Shown here: one piece after another, positions 25,807 to 33,047 of the stretch
Layout of the letters: each line of letters opens with the position of its first letter
Numbering within the stretch: the stretch's first letter is position 1
Assembly (NCBI GenBank): GCA_002792535.1
Contig: PFOM01000040.1
Location: 1 to 54,880 of the forward strand
DNA length: 54,880 bases
DNA from: Candidatus Peregrinibacteria bacterium CG_4_10_14_0_2_um_filter_38_24
GTDB lineage: Bacteria > Patescibacteriota > Gracilibacteria > UBA1369 > LOWO2-01-FULL-3
Reading direction: 5' to 3'
The notes under the pieces: generated by a model
What the model was told of the DNA's origin: nothing
The model's database searches: none
The model's input: only the letters and a program-made list of their open reading frames with translations
Translations under genes and position numbers: made by a program

Positions 25807-26142
25807 TGGTGGGTCTGACAGGACTTGAACCTGTGACCAATCGGTTATGCATTTCACTATCACTTTCGTGACCCCTTTCGGGTTTGTAATCTGGACTATA
25901 CCTTCCTCCACAAGGGAGTCTTACCGTCTAGTCTCTACACCTTGTCCGATTTTACATCGGACCTTGGCTCGGTATTGCCATGCTTGAGGCCAAAAGCCAT
26001 AAGTTTAGGTTTCACCGAATTTGATAAGTTATACTTGAAAGTTGCCTCTCAAGCAGCCCATCGACCGCAAAGCTTAGCGCAAAATACGCCTTAGCCATGC
26101 CGTCCTTAAGCCGACTGCTCTAACCAGCTGAGCTACAGACCC
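25807..26142 (-). tRNA. tRNA-Ile(CAU), interrupted by a group I intron
   Basis: On the reverse strand the 5' exon starts GGGTCTGTAGCTCAGCTGG and ends GTCGGCT; the 3' exon starts CATAACCGAT and ends GACCCACCA. Joined, they give a 77-nt cloverleaf with a 7-bp acceptor stem (GGGTCTG/CAGACCC), D arm, anticodon arm GTCGG-CTCATAA-CCGAT, T arm ACAGG-TTCAAGT-CCTGT and encoded CCA. The anticodon is CAU. The body, including GGCTCATAACCG and TTGGTC, is closer to tRNA-Ile2 (lysidine-modified, reading AUA) than to elongator tRNA-Met, but Met cannot be fully excluded. It lies downstream of rpsT on the same strand, past that gene's terminator. Confidence 0.88.
25850..26108 (-). ncRNA. Group I self-splicing intron in the tRNA anticodon loop
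   Basis: 259 nt between U33 and C34. The 5' exon ends in U and the intron ends in G, as group I introns require. An internal guide GGCU about a dozen bases into the intron can pair with exon GGCU, putting U33 in a U-G pair (P1). The conserved core is visible: GAGACTAGACGG (P7/P3 side) followed by AAGGTATAGTCC (3' P7 side and J8/7), separated by a P8-like hairpin ACTCCC-TTGTG-GAGG. These resemble small IC3 introns of bacterial tRNA genes. No homing endonuclease is encoded. Boundaries are inferred from the need for a seven-base anticodon loop and terminal G. Confidence 0.85.
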
Positions 26143-26214
26143 ATTTGTTAACGAACACTCGAATCGTCTAAACTGAATCGCATTATAAACAATAAACTCT
26201 TAAAATAAAACAAA

Positions 26215-26247
26215 AAATTTTGGACACATGTCTGTCATCCAAAATTT
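26215..26247 (-). terminator. Terminator of rpsT
   Basis: AAATTTTGGA (26215-26224) and TCCAAAATTT (26238-26247) form a 10-bp stem; on the reverse strand it is followed by TTTGTTTT. About 15 bases past the rpsT stop. Confidence 0.8.
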
Positions 26248-26260
26248 CGATTAATCTTCT

Positions 26261-26530
26261 TTATTTAGTCTTTATAGCCGCTAAATTTCTAGCTAATCTT
26301 GATTTCTTTCTTGCGGCGTTGTTCTTGTGAATAAGGTTCTTTTTTGCCGCAGTATCGATCACAGAATAAGCCTTAGTCATGAACTTTTCAGCTTCTTCAA
26401 TTTTTCCGTCTTTTATAAATTGAAGCATTTTTTTGAATACTGATTTAAGTTCTGTACGCACAGGAGTATTTCGCTCTCTTTTCTTCAAACTCTGGCGCAT
26501 TTGCTTCTTTGCTGACTGAATTACTGGCAT
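26261..26530 (-). CDS. rpsT: 30S ribosomal protein S20
   Basis: 89 residues, highly basic. QSAKKQMRQSLKKRERN at the start and VIDTAAKKNLIHKNNAARKKSRLAR toward the end are the S20 signature (usual length 85-90). It binds 16S rRNA early in 30S assembly. Monocistronic, with a clear promoter and terminator. Confidence 0.95.
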   Translation of the reverse strand: MPVIQSAKKQMRQSLKKRERNTPVRTELKSVFKKMLQFIKDGKIEEAEKFMTKAYSVIDTAAKKNLIHKNNAARKKSRLARNLAAIKTK

Positions 26531-26563
26531 TTTTTTAGATTTAATATAATAATAAGCGGTGCG

Positions 26564-26592
26564 ATTCTACGGCAATAAAACACACTAGTCAA
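26564..26592 (-). promoter_or_regulatory. Promoter of rpsT
   Basis: On the reverse strand TTGACT (26587-26592), 17 bases, TAGAAT (26564-26569). The string TTGACTAGTGTG is identical to that at 17990-18001 upstream of a surface-protein gene. Confidence 0.6.
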
Positions 26593-26600
26593 CAATTTAT

Positions 26601-27173
26601 ATGAAAAAAATAATTCTCGCATCATTAAGTCCGCGAAGAAAAGAGCTTCTATCTGCGGTAGGACTTAAATTCGAAATCCATCCGAGCAGTTTTGAAGAAA
26701 AAGAAACACATATAAGCCCAGCCCGTTTAGCTCTACATAATGCGATCGGCAAGGCCAACGACATTGCCGAAAAACACAAAAATTCGATAGTAATAGGTGT
26801 GGACACAGTCGTCGCATACAAAAAACACATCATCGGTAAGCCAAAAAACAAGCAAGACGCAAAAAGAATTCTAAACCTTCTAAACGGCACAACTCACAGA
26901 GTGGTATCAGCGATTTGTGTGATAGATACTGCCGAAAACAAGATGTACACGGACACGGAAGTCACATATATAGAGATGGATTGCATCACGGAAAAAGAAA
27001 TCGCCGCATACATCAGCCATGGAGAAGGCGCAGACAAGGCGGCGGGCTACGCAATCCAAGGAATCGGCGGACTTTTTATCAAAAAAATCCGAGGCGATTA
27101 TTTCAATGTTGTTGGACTCCCAATGCACAAACTGAAAAAAATCCTTGAAAAAGCTGGCGTAAAAATCATATAA
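26601..27173 (+). CDS. maf: Maf family nucleotide pyrophosphatase
   Basis: 190 residues. The N-terminal ILASLSPRRKELL signature, VIGVDTVVAYKKHIIGKPKN, LNGTTHRVVSA and ADKAAGYAIQGIGGLFIKKI, then GDYFNVVGLPM, are all conserved Maf motifs. Maf/YhdE-type enzymes hydrolyse dTTP/UTP or modified nucleotides to monophosphates and are linked to septum control. Divergent from rpsT. Element D starts about 22 bases after its stop. Confidence 0.93.
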   Translation: MKKIILASLSPRRKELLSAVGLKFEIHPSSFEEKETHISPARLALHNAIGKANDIAEKHKNSIVIGVDTVVAYKKHIIGKPKNKQDAKRILNLLNGTTHRVVSAICVIDTAENKMYTDTEVTYIEMDCITEKEIAAYISHGEGADKAAGYAIQGIGGLFIKKIRGDYFNVVGLPMHKLKKILEKAGVKII

Positions 27174-27195
27174 ATATATCTGTTTTTACATGTGT

Positions 27196-27304
27196 AATTT
27201 TTGCATAAAATGTATTGACATAGCGCATTGCGTTCGCTCGGTATTGCGCTTGTGTATGAGACAAAAGTAGCTTAAGCTATGTCGATATATTTTATGCAAA
27301 AATT
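27196..27304. repeat. Long-hairpin element D between maf and a surface-protein gene
   Basis: Arms of 29 bases (27196-27224 with 27276-27304). Both mismatches are G-U or U-G pairs in a forward-strand RNA. The left shoulder reads AGCGCATTGCGTTCGCTCGG and the right shoulder GTAGCTTAAGC; a small AGCGCA/TGCGCT hairpin is inside. It starts 22 bases past the maf stop and ends 5 bases before the -35 of the next promoter, so it separates two forward transcripts. Confidence 0.88.
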
Positions 27305-27309
27305 GGCTA

Positions 27310-27338
27310 TTGACAGAAGTAGACACAGATGTTATAGT
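27310..27338 (+). promoter_or_regulatory. Strong promoter of the poly-Asp SLH protein
   Basis: TTGACA (27310-27315), 17 bases, TATAGT (27333-27338), about 44 bases before the ATG at 27382. Because the TTG at 27310 is the -35 box, it cannot be the start codon. Confidence 0.8.
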
Positions 27339-27381
27339 TGCACGCTTTATTACCTATCCACTATTCTTTACCCAAATATAT

Positions 27382-29496
27382 ATGAATAAATTTCTGCAAA
27401 AAATTACCGTATCTCTTGCGACGCTTGCCGTATTATTCGGACAAGTTTTTGGAGCTTTTGCCGGGCTATCTCTTGCAAACGCTGATGAAGCATTTGCGGG
27501 GGGAGGAGGTCTTCCATCCAAGATAAATTCATCTTCTATTATAGAAATGAATGGTTCTTACTACATTAATTACTGTACAGACGTACGAGGTTATCTGACT
27601 GCTGGAGTATATCAAGCGACTTCTAGTGTTTCTTCAAAGAGAGTTGCCATTATTGCGGATAGCATGCGTACAGTAGCTCAATGTTCATACGTTCTTTGGG
27701 ACGGAAATTACGGAGACAAAAATGAAGTTGGGGCAAAAGGCCAAAAAGCGGCTGACGGAGAATATTTCTATGGAGTCACTTTAGAGGGTGAATCTCCATA
27801 CTCATACGGTACTGACTACGAAGCAGATTGGTTTACGGTAGGATCTACTGTAGATGACACGGATGATGACACATACGATGACGACGATGATGACGATGAT
27901 GACGACGATGATGATGACGATGATGACGACGATGATGATGACGATGATGATGACAACACGACTTCAAAGGCAAAAATCACTGATGTAACTATCAAAAATA
28001 CGACTTTTGACCCTTGGGATGACCAAGAGGCAAAACTTACTTTCACGCTTGATAAAAGCGCAGAAGTGACTTTGACGATCGAAGATGAGGACGGATACGA
28101 AGTTGCCACACTTATAGACGAGGAATCATACAAAAAGGGTAAACACAGCGTAAAATGGGATGGTACGGATGAATGGGGCGATATTGTTCCTAAAGGTAAA
28201 TACACATACATTTTGGAAGCTAAATCAAGTGGTGGAACAGACACTGAGGAGGGCACTCTAAAGGTCAAAAAAAGCGTTAGCAGCTCAAATACAGAGGACC
28301 CACGCCTAGACGACGTTTTCGTTACAAAAGACGATTTTGACCCTAATGCAGGCGAATCTACCTATATTGTATACACTCTTACAGATGATGCTGATGTAGT
28401 TGTTGCAATATATGACGAATACAACGACAAAGTAGATACAATTGAGGATGAAAGTGACAAATCTGCCGGTACATATTCGGTAGAATGGGATGGTGGCAAT
28501 GAGAACGAAGGTTCTTATACATACGAAGTATACTCAGAAAATTCAGAAGGAGACGACTCACAAGAAGGGGCAATCATTCTTTCTGAAGACTCAAAAACAA
28601 GCGGAAAACCAAATATTTATAGAGATATGGCGGACGAAGGCCTTTATGCCGCTTCAGAAGGGGATTTGTCTATCAAGTTTAGGCTTAATAAAGACGCAGA
28701 CGTCACTATCGAAATTCGTGACGGAAGCACAGTTTTAGCTACGATTATCAAGGACGAAGAACTTCTTGAAGGTGTAAATTCCGTAAAATGGGACGGATCT
28801 GACAAATACGGTGAGGCTCTAGAACAAGGCTTCTATCAATACAAAATCATCGCGGCAAACAACAAAGGTAAAGACGTAGAACTTGGTACATTCATGATTA
28901 CTGGATTGACTAAGTATAAATATGCCGACAGTTGTGGTTCATTCACGGATATGACAGAAGATTCAGCATATTGTGAGGCAATTCAATGGGCATATGATTC
29001 AGGAATATTCTCAGAATATAATGATGGCTCATTCAAGCCATACAAATCACTTACACGTGCCGAAGCTTTGAAAGTAATTCTTGAATCTCAAAATGTAAAT
29101 ATCGAAAATGTAAAAGGTCAAAATTTCGGATTCTATGATGTCGATAGCTACGCTTGGTATACATCATATTTGAAGACAGCTTTGGATCTTGGAATTGTTC
29201 ACGGTTACAATGATGGTTCATTCAGACCGAACAATACTATTTCAAGAGTTGAAGCCCTGACAATGTTATTGAACACAGCCAAAGTAACATCAAATGTTGT
29301 GGTTCCTACAAACAATTACGGACAGCCATATTATGACACACCAAACACATCCGGCACAAAGTGGTACATGAGCTACGTATGGTTCGCAAAAGAATACAAT
29401 CTTACGGGAAATGACTATTATTTTTACCCTGACTCAAGCATGACTCGCGGAGAAATGGCCGACATGCTATACAGATTGGCTCAAGCAGGATTCTAA
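27382..29496 (+). CDS. SLH-domain surface protein with poly-Asp tract and FlgD-like repeats
   Basis: 704 residues from the ATG at 27382. Signal peptide through about residue 36 (MNKFLQKITVSLATLAVLFG ... LANADEAFA). A first Ig-like region is followed by an almost pure run of about 26 aspartates (DNA 27860-27955), then three FlgD-like modules (VKWDGTDEWGDIVPKGKY, VEWDGGNENEGSYTY, VKWDGSDKYGEALEQGFYQY) and three C-terminal SLH repeats (CGSFTDMTEDSAYCEAIQWA, GFYDVDSYAWYTSYL, GTKWYMSYVWFAKEYN). Overall the protein is acidic; the Asp run may bind calcium, as many S-layers need (inference). Own promoter and terminator; same family as 12104 and 14802. Confidence 0.9.
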   Translation: MNKFLQKITVSLATLAVLFGQVFGAFAGLSLANADEAFAGGGGLPSKINSSSIIEMNGSYYINYCTDVRGYLTAGVYQATSSVSSKRVAIIADSMRTVAQCSYVLWDGNYGDKNEVGAKGQKAADGEYFYGVTLEGESPYSYGTDYEADWFTVGSTVDDTDDDTYDDDDDDDDDDDDDDDDDDDDDDDDDDNTTSKAKITDVTIKNTTFDPWDDQEAKLTFTLDKSAEVTLTIEDEDGYEVATLIDEESYKKGKHSVKWDGTDEWGDIVPKGKYTYILEAKSSGGTDTEEGTLKVKKSVSSSNTEDPRLDDVFVTKDDFDPNAGESTYIVYTLTDDADVVVAIYDEYNDKVDTIEDESDKSAGTYSVEWDGGNENEGSYTYEVYSENSEGDDSQEGAIILSEDSKTSGKPNIYRDMADEGLYAASEGDLSIKFRLNKDADVTIEIRDGSTVLATIIKDEELLEGVNSVKWDGSDKYGEALEQGFYQYKIIAANNKGKDVELGTFMITGLTKYKYADSCGSFTDMTEDSAYCEAIQWAYDSGIFSEYNDGSFKPYKSLTRAEALKVILESQNVNIENVKGQNFGFYDVDSYAWYTSYLKTALDLGIVHGYNDGSFRPNNTISRVEALTMLLNTAKVTSNVVVPTNNYGQPYYDTPNTSGTKWYMSYVWFAKEYNLTGNDYYFYPDSSMTRGEMADMLYRLAQAGF
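27865..27955 (+). repeat. GAT/GAC codon tract encoding poly-Asp
   Basis: An irregular mixture of GAT and GAC codons encodes about 26 consecutive aspartates. The mixed codons give no fixed repeat unit, so the tract is kept by selection on the protein rather than only by slippage (inference). Confidence 0.8.
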
Positions 29497-29516
29497 AAAT
29501 ATCTAAGGAATATTGC

Positions 29517-29545
29517 AGAAAAGCGCCCTTGTCAGGGCGTTTTTC
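29517..29545 (+). terminator. Terminator of the poly-Asp SLH gene
   Basis: GCGCCC-TTGTCA-GGGCG followed by TTTTTCT, about 20 bases past the stop. It shows that element E, a further 20 bases on, is not needed as the simple terminator of this gene. Confidence 0.85.
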
Positions 29546-29564
29546 TTTGAACTAAAGGGGGATT

Positions 29565-29742
29565 GGAAAGAGTACGAAAGATTTTTGAATGATATGCATA
29601 GGACTTGCTGAAGATAGTTTTTTTAAGCGCATTACGTTCTCTTAATTTAAACATTGGTCTTAGATAAAAGAAGTCTAAGCTTAAGGGAACTATCTTCAGC
29701 AAGTCCTGAAAAGGTTTTTCAAAAATCTTTTGTACTCTTTCC
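29565..29742. repeat. Long-hairpin element E, two-tier stem
   Basis: Outer arms of 25 bases (29565-29589 with 29718-29742) differ at one G-U compatible site. After an internal loop of about ten bases per side, inner arms of 29 bases (29600-29628 with 29679-29707) pair except for three adjacent U-G positions on the forward strand. The left shoulder is AAGCGCATTACGTT and the right shoulder AAGAAGTCTAAGCTTAAG, matching D, F and G. It lies between a terminated surface-protein gene and the YtxH gene. Confidence 0.88.
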
Positions 29743-29785
29743 ATCTTTTGTTGTAAAATAAACTTACTCATTAACCTCATCCAAA

Positions 29786-30154
29786 ATGTTTAAAGCACTA
29801 AAAGCTCTTCTAGCAGGCTTAATCGCCGGCACTGCAATCGGTATTTTATTTGCACCGAAAAAAGGCGCAGAAACTCGCGGAAAAATTAAATCAGAAATGA
29901 AAAAAGGAGGCACAGGCCTTAGCGCAGTAAGAGAAACGTTAGAGGGAATAGGCAAAGACCTTAGTGGAACTTGTGACGAATGCATGGAAGATAAACGAGT
30001 AAAAAAATACACAAAAATGGCAAAGGATGAAGCAAAAAAACTTATAAATAAAATCCCGAAAAAAACTCTAACTAAAGCGAAAAAAACATTTGGCGACGCA
30101 AAGAAATTTACAGAAAAAGCCGTCAACAAAGTAGAAAACGTTTTCAAGAAATAA
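29786..30154 (+). CDS. YtxH-domain protein
   Basis: 122 residues. The N-terminal hydrophobic segment LLAGLIAGTAIGILFAPKKG followed by AETRGKIKSE is the YtxH (PF12732) motif: a membrane anchor, then a KxGxETR turn. The remainder is basic and helical (KRVKKYTKMAKDEAKKLINK). YtxH proteins are small, often stress-related membrane-associated proteins with no known enzymatic role. A bidirectional terminator follows. Confidence 0.8.
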   Translation: MFKALKALLAGLIAGTAIGILFAPKKGAETRGKIKSEMKKGGTGLSAVRETLEGIGKDLSGTCDECMEDKRVKKYTKMAKDEAKKLINKIPKKTLTKAKKTFGDAKKFTEKAVNKVENVFKK

Positions 30155-30163
30155 GACATAAAT

Positions 30164-30196
30164 AAAAAACAGCATTATCAAAATATGCTGTTTTTT
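30164..30196. terminator. Bidirectional terminator between YtxH gene and purD
   Basis: AAAAAACAGCAT (30164-30175) with ATGCTGTTTTTT (30185-30196): a 12-bp stem with A/T runs working both ways. Its right edge touches the purD stop codon. Confidence 0.9.
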
Positions 30197-31512
30197 TATG
30201 CACCCCTCACCTCCTTCATCATCTCAACCTTACTATCGATCAACGCCTTCGTCCCGATATCTTTCCTGTGAAACACAGGTCCATTGATCAAGCTCACGCC
30301 TTCCTCCGCCAGCTTCTCCGCCGCAGACACATCATCTCCAATTCCAACAACCGCAACGGCCCTTGAACCCGCCAAATAGAGCCCATCTTCTTTTTCGTCA
30401 ACAGAGCCAAAATACATCCTAACCCCTTCAGGCATTTCTCCAATCTCGATTTTTTCTCCTTTAACAGGCTCATCCGGATATCCATTTGGAACTGCATATT
30501 TGCAAACCGTAGTCTTATTTTCGAACTCAATTTTTACATTATTCAAATCCCCGGAAATAATCGCCTCACAAATTTCAACAAAATCACTCTTCAATAGTGG
30601 CAACACATTCATCGCTTCAGGATCACCAAAACGAGCATTGTATTCAATCAATCTCACTCCATCTTTCACAGCAATAAATCCACCGTACATGATTCCTTTG
30701 AAATGACTTTGTGTTTCTTGTTTAAGCGCTTTTGCAACAAGTCGAGTAATGTCAGCGGCCTGCCTCAAATCCGACTCGGTCAAAAACGGCATGCTGTGAT
30801 TTGCACATGAATAAGTCCCCATACCACCGGTATTTGGCCCGCTGTCGCCATCAAAAGCACGTTTATGATCCTGCACCGCAGGCATATCTTTTGTGTTGTC
30901 TCCATCACAAAAACTCATCAAACTAAATTCCTGTCCAATAAATTTTTCTTCAATAACAACTTTCCCACATTCCAAAATACATTCCTTCGCATAAGAACCC
31001 CCCTCGTCCATATTTGCCAAATGATCTCCCGAAACTTTCACGCCTTTCCCCCCCTTCAATCCGTCCGCTTTTACAACATAATTTCCCTCAAGCGATTCTA
31101 AAAATTCGCGAATTCCATCCTCCGAAAAAAACACTTTAAATTTTGGATTTCCGGGAATGGCGTATTTCTCAAGCAAATTTCTGGTAAAAGATTTTGAAGA
31201 TTCAAGTCGTCCGACAGTTTGAAGAGGGGACGCACTTTTTATTCCCATTTCAAGAAGCATATCTGTGATTCCATAAGCGATCGGAGCCTCAGGTCCGACA
31301 AATGCAAAATCAGGTTTAACTTTATGAGCAAATTCCCTGATAGCATCTCTATCGCATACATCAGCTAATAAATAATCCATCGCCAATTTCGCAAGTCCCG
31401 GATTCTTAGTTTTTCCGACAACAAAAATCTCAGGCCTATCAGCGCTTCGTAAAAAAGTTTCGGCAATCACATGTTCTCTCGCACCGTTCCCAAGTAGCAA
31501 AATTTTCTTCAT
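30196..31512 (-). CDS. purD: Phosphoribosylamine-glycine ligase (GAR synthetase)
   Basis: 438 residues. ATP-grasp enzyme of de novo purine synthesis that joins glycine to phosphoribosylamine, the product of PurF. KKILLLGNGAREHVIAET at the start, FAFVGPEAPIAYGITDML, VVKADGLKGGKGVKVSGD, EEKFIGQEFSLMSFCDGD, QDHKRAFDGDSGPNTGGMG and YNARFGDPEAMNVLPLL are all GARS signatures. It is the last gene of folD-purF-purD, ten bases after purF. No other pur genes are in the window, so pathway completeness is unknown. Confidence 0.95.
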   Translation of the reverse strand: MKKILLLGNGAREHVIAETFLRSADRPEIFVVGKTKNPGLAKLAMDYLLADVCDRDAIREFAHKVKPDFAFVGPEAPIAYGITDMLLEMGIKSASPLQTVGRLESSKSFTRNLLEKYAIPGNPKFKVFFSEDGIREFLESLEGNYVVKADGLKGGKGVKVSGDHLANMDEGGSYAKECILECGKVVIEEKFIGQEFSLMSFCDGDNTKDMPAVQDHKRAFDGDSGPNTGGMGTYSCANHSMPFLTESDLRQAADITRLVAKALKQETQSHFKGIMYGGFIAVKDGVRLIEYNARFGDPEAMNVLPLLKSDFVEICEAIISGDLNNVKIEFENKTTVCKYAVPNGYPDEPVKGEKIEIGEMPEGVRMYFGSVDEKEDGLYLAGSRAVAVVGIGDDVSAAEKLAEEGVSLINGPVFHRKDIGTKALIDSKVEMMKEVRGA

Positions 31513-31522
31513 GTAGAAAAAA

Positions 31523-33037
31523 TTATATCGTAAGATTTAATTGGTTTTCCATTTCTTCTTTCAGGAAAACATCATCGCCAGTCCGATCTCGTTCGCAAGA
31601 CCTTGAATGCGCCTGATTTTGAAGCACTTCTTCGCTCACATCTCCGGTCGGATATTTACCGTTGATACATCCCATGCACATATTCTTAACCTTAGGGTTT
31701 TCTTTAACACATGAGCTTAATACATCATCAGCATCATTATAAATCAGATGATCCGCCCCAAGAAATTTACAAATTTCCTCAATAGAATGAGTCGAAGCGA
31801 TAAGCTCTTTCCTTGAAGGCATATCAACTCCATAAAGACATGGATTGATCACAGGAGGATAATACGAAGCAAAATAAACTTTTTTCGCGCCGGCTTCTCT
31901 CACCATTTGAATAATTTGTTTTGAAGTATTTCCTCGGACAATACTGTCGTCTACAAGCATAACTTTTTTGCCTTTTAGCAAAAGAGGCATAGCATTGAGT
32001 TTATATTTGATGGATTTTTTTCTAATTTTTTGCCCAGGCATAATAAATGTTCGCCCGATATATCTATTTTTCACAAGTCCCTCGCAGTATTTTAACCCAA
32101 GCTCTTCAGATACCGAAAACGCTGCCGTCCTTGAAGAATCAGGAACCGGAACAACGATATCTATATCAAGTTTTGCCGCCTTTATTCTCTTTGCCATTTT
32201 GATCCCCATATTGTGTCTCGCTTGATGAACGGAAATATTATTAAGGATGGAATCAGGTCTAGCAAAATAAACATATTCAAAGATACAAGGTGTAAATTCC
32301 TTATTCGCTATTTTTTTTGAATGAACTTTTCTGTTTTTTTCATCAATGAAAATTGCTTCACCGGCTTCAACATCTTTAACAATTTCAAATCCCAAAATAT
32401 CAAGCGTAACAGACTCTGAAGCGAAAATATAATCAACAGTCATCCCATTATCTCTCTTGCCGAAAAGAAGGGGACGAATTCCGTGTGGATCTCTGAATCC
32501 AACCATTCCTTGTTTCGCGATGTACGAAACAACACTATATGAACCTTTCGCTCTTTTATAAACACTTTCTACAGCTTTCCAAATATGTTCAGGTTTAATA
32601 CCATCTGCAGGATTTTGCGTTGATAAAGATTTAGTGAAAAGATTCAAAATTACCTCTGCATCACAGTCAGAATTAACATGCCTATGATCTTTTTCAAAAA
32701 GTTCTTTTTTTAGTTCAAATGCATTGAAAACATTTCCATTGTGAGCGAGCATTACTCCATACGGTGAAGCTCCCAAAAATGGCTGTGCATCGTCTGTTCC
32801 TCCAGCCCCGATTGTAGAATATCTTGTGTGGCCTATCCCCACATATCCGGTAAGTCTCTTCATATGTCTCGTATGGAAAACATCTTTCACGAGTCCGGTA
32901 TTTTTTCTCACATGAAATTTTCCATCATAAGTAATCATTCCGGTCGCATCTTGTCCACGATGTTGCAAAGTGACAAGTCCGTCGTATACATCTTGAGCGA
33001 CATGATCGTGTCCAAAAACTCCAAGTACTCCACACAT
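31523..33037 (-). CDS. purF: Amidophosphoribosyltransferase
   Basis: 504 residues. The first committed enzyme of purine synthesis, making phosphoribosylamine from PRPP and glutamine. Met-Cys-Gly at the N-terminus provides the Ntn nucleophile Cys after Met removal, with no propeptide. LQHRGQDATGM, GHTRYST and GIRPLLFGKR belong to the glutaminase domain. KVMLVDDSIVRGNTSKQII is the PRPP-binding loop. Cysteines in FTPCIFEYVYFARPDS, INPCLYGVDMP and NMCMGCINGKYPTGD are placed as in the [4Fe-4S] type of B. subtilis, which is oxygen-sensitive. Lies between folD and purD with about ten-base gaps. Confidence 0.95.
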   Translation of the reverse strand: MCGVLGVFGHDHVAQDVYDGLVTLQHRGQDATGMITYDGKFHVRKNTGLVKDVFHTRHMKRLTGYVGIGHTRYSTIGAGGTDDAQPFLGASPYGVMLAHNGNVFNAFELKKELFEKDHRHVNSDCDAEVILNLFTKSLSTQNPADGIKPEHIWKAVESVYKRAKGSYSVVSYIAKQGMVGFRDPHGIRPLLFGKRDNGMTVDYIFASESVTLDILGFEIVKDVEAGEAIFIDEKNRKVHSKKIANKEFTPCIFEYVYFARPDSILNNISVHQARHNMGIKMAKRIKAAKLDIDIVVPVPDSSRTAAFSVSEELGLKYCEGLVKNRYIGRTFIMPGQKIRKKSIKYKLNAMPLLLKGKKVMLVDDSIVRGNTSKQIIQMVREAGAKKVYFASYYPPVINPCLYGVDMPSRKELIASTHSIEEICKFLGADHLIYNDADDVLSSCVKENPKVKNMCMGCINGKYPTGDVSEEVLQNQAHSRSCERDRTGDDVFLKEEMENQLNLTI

Positions 33038-33047
33038 ATGATTGTTA

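Noticed and set aside
25621-25911. Reverse-strand open frame of 96 codons
   Set aside because: It runs across the tRNA 3' exon, part of the intron and a terminator, and has no coding features.
25800-26150. tRNA-Leu(UAA) with the usual cyanobacterial-type intron
   Set aside because: The exons have no long variable arm, and joining at a terminal G gives a CAU anticodon.
27865-27955. CRISPR or other DNA-level repeat array
   Set aside because: It is a GAT/GAC codon run in the frame of a surface protein, without spacers or a regular unit.
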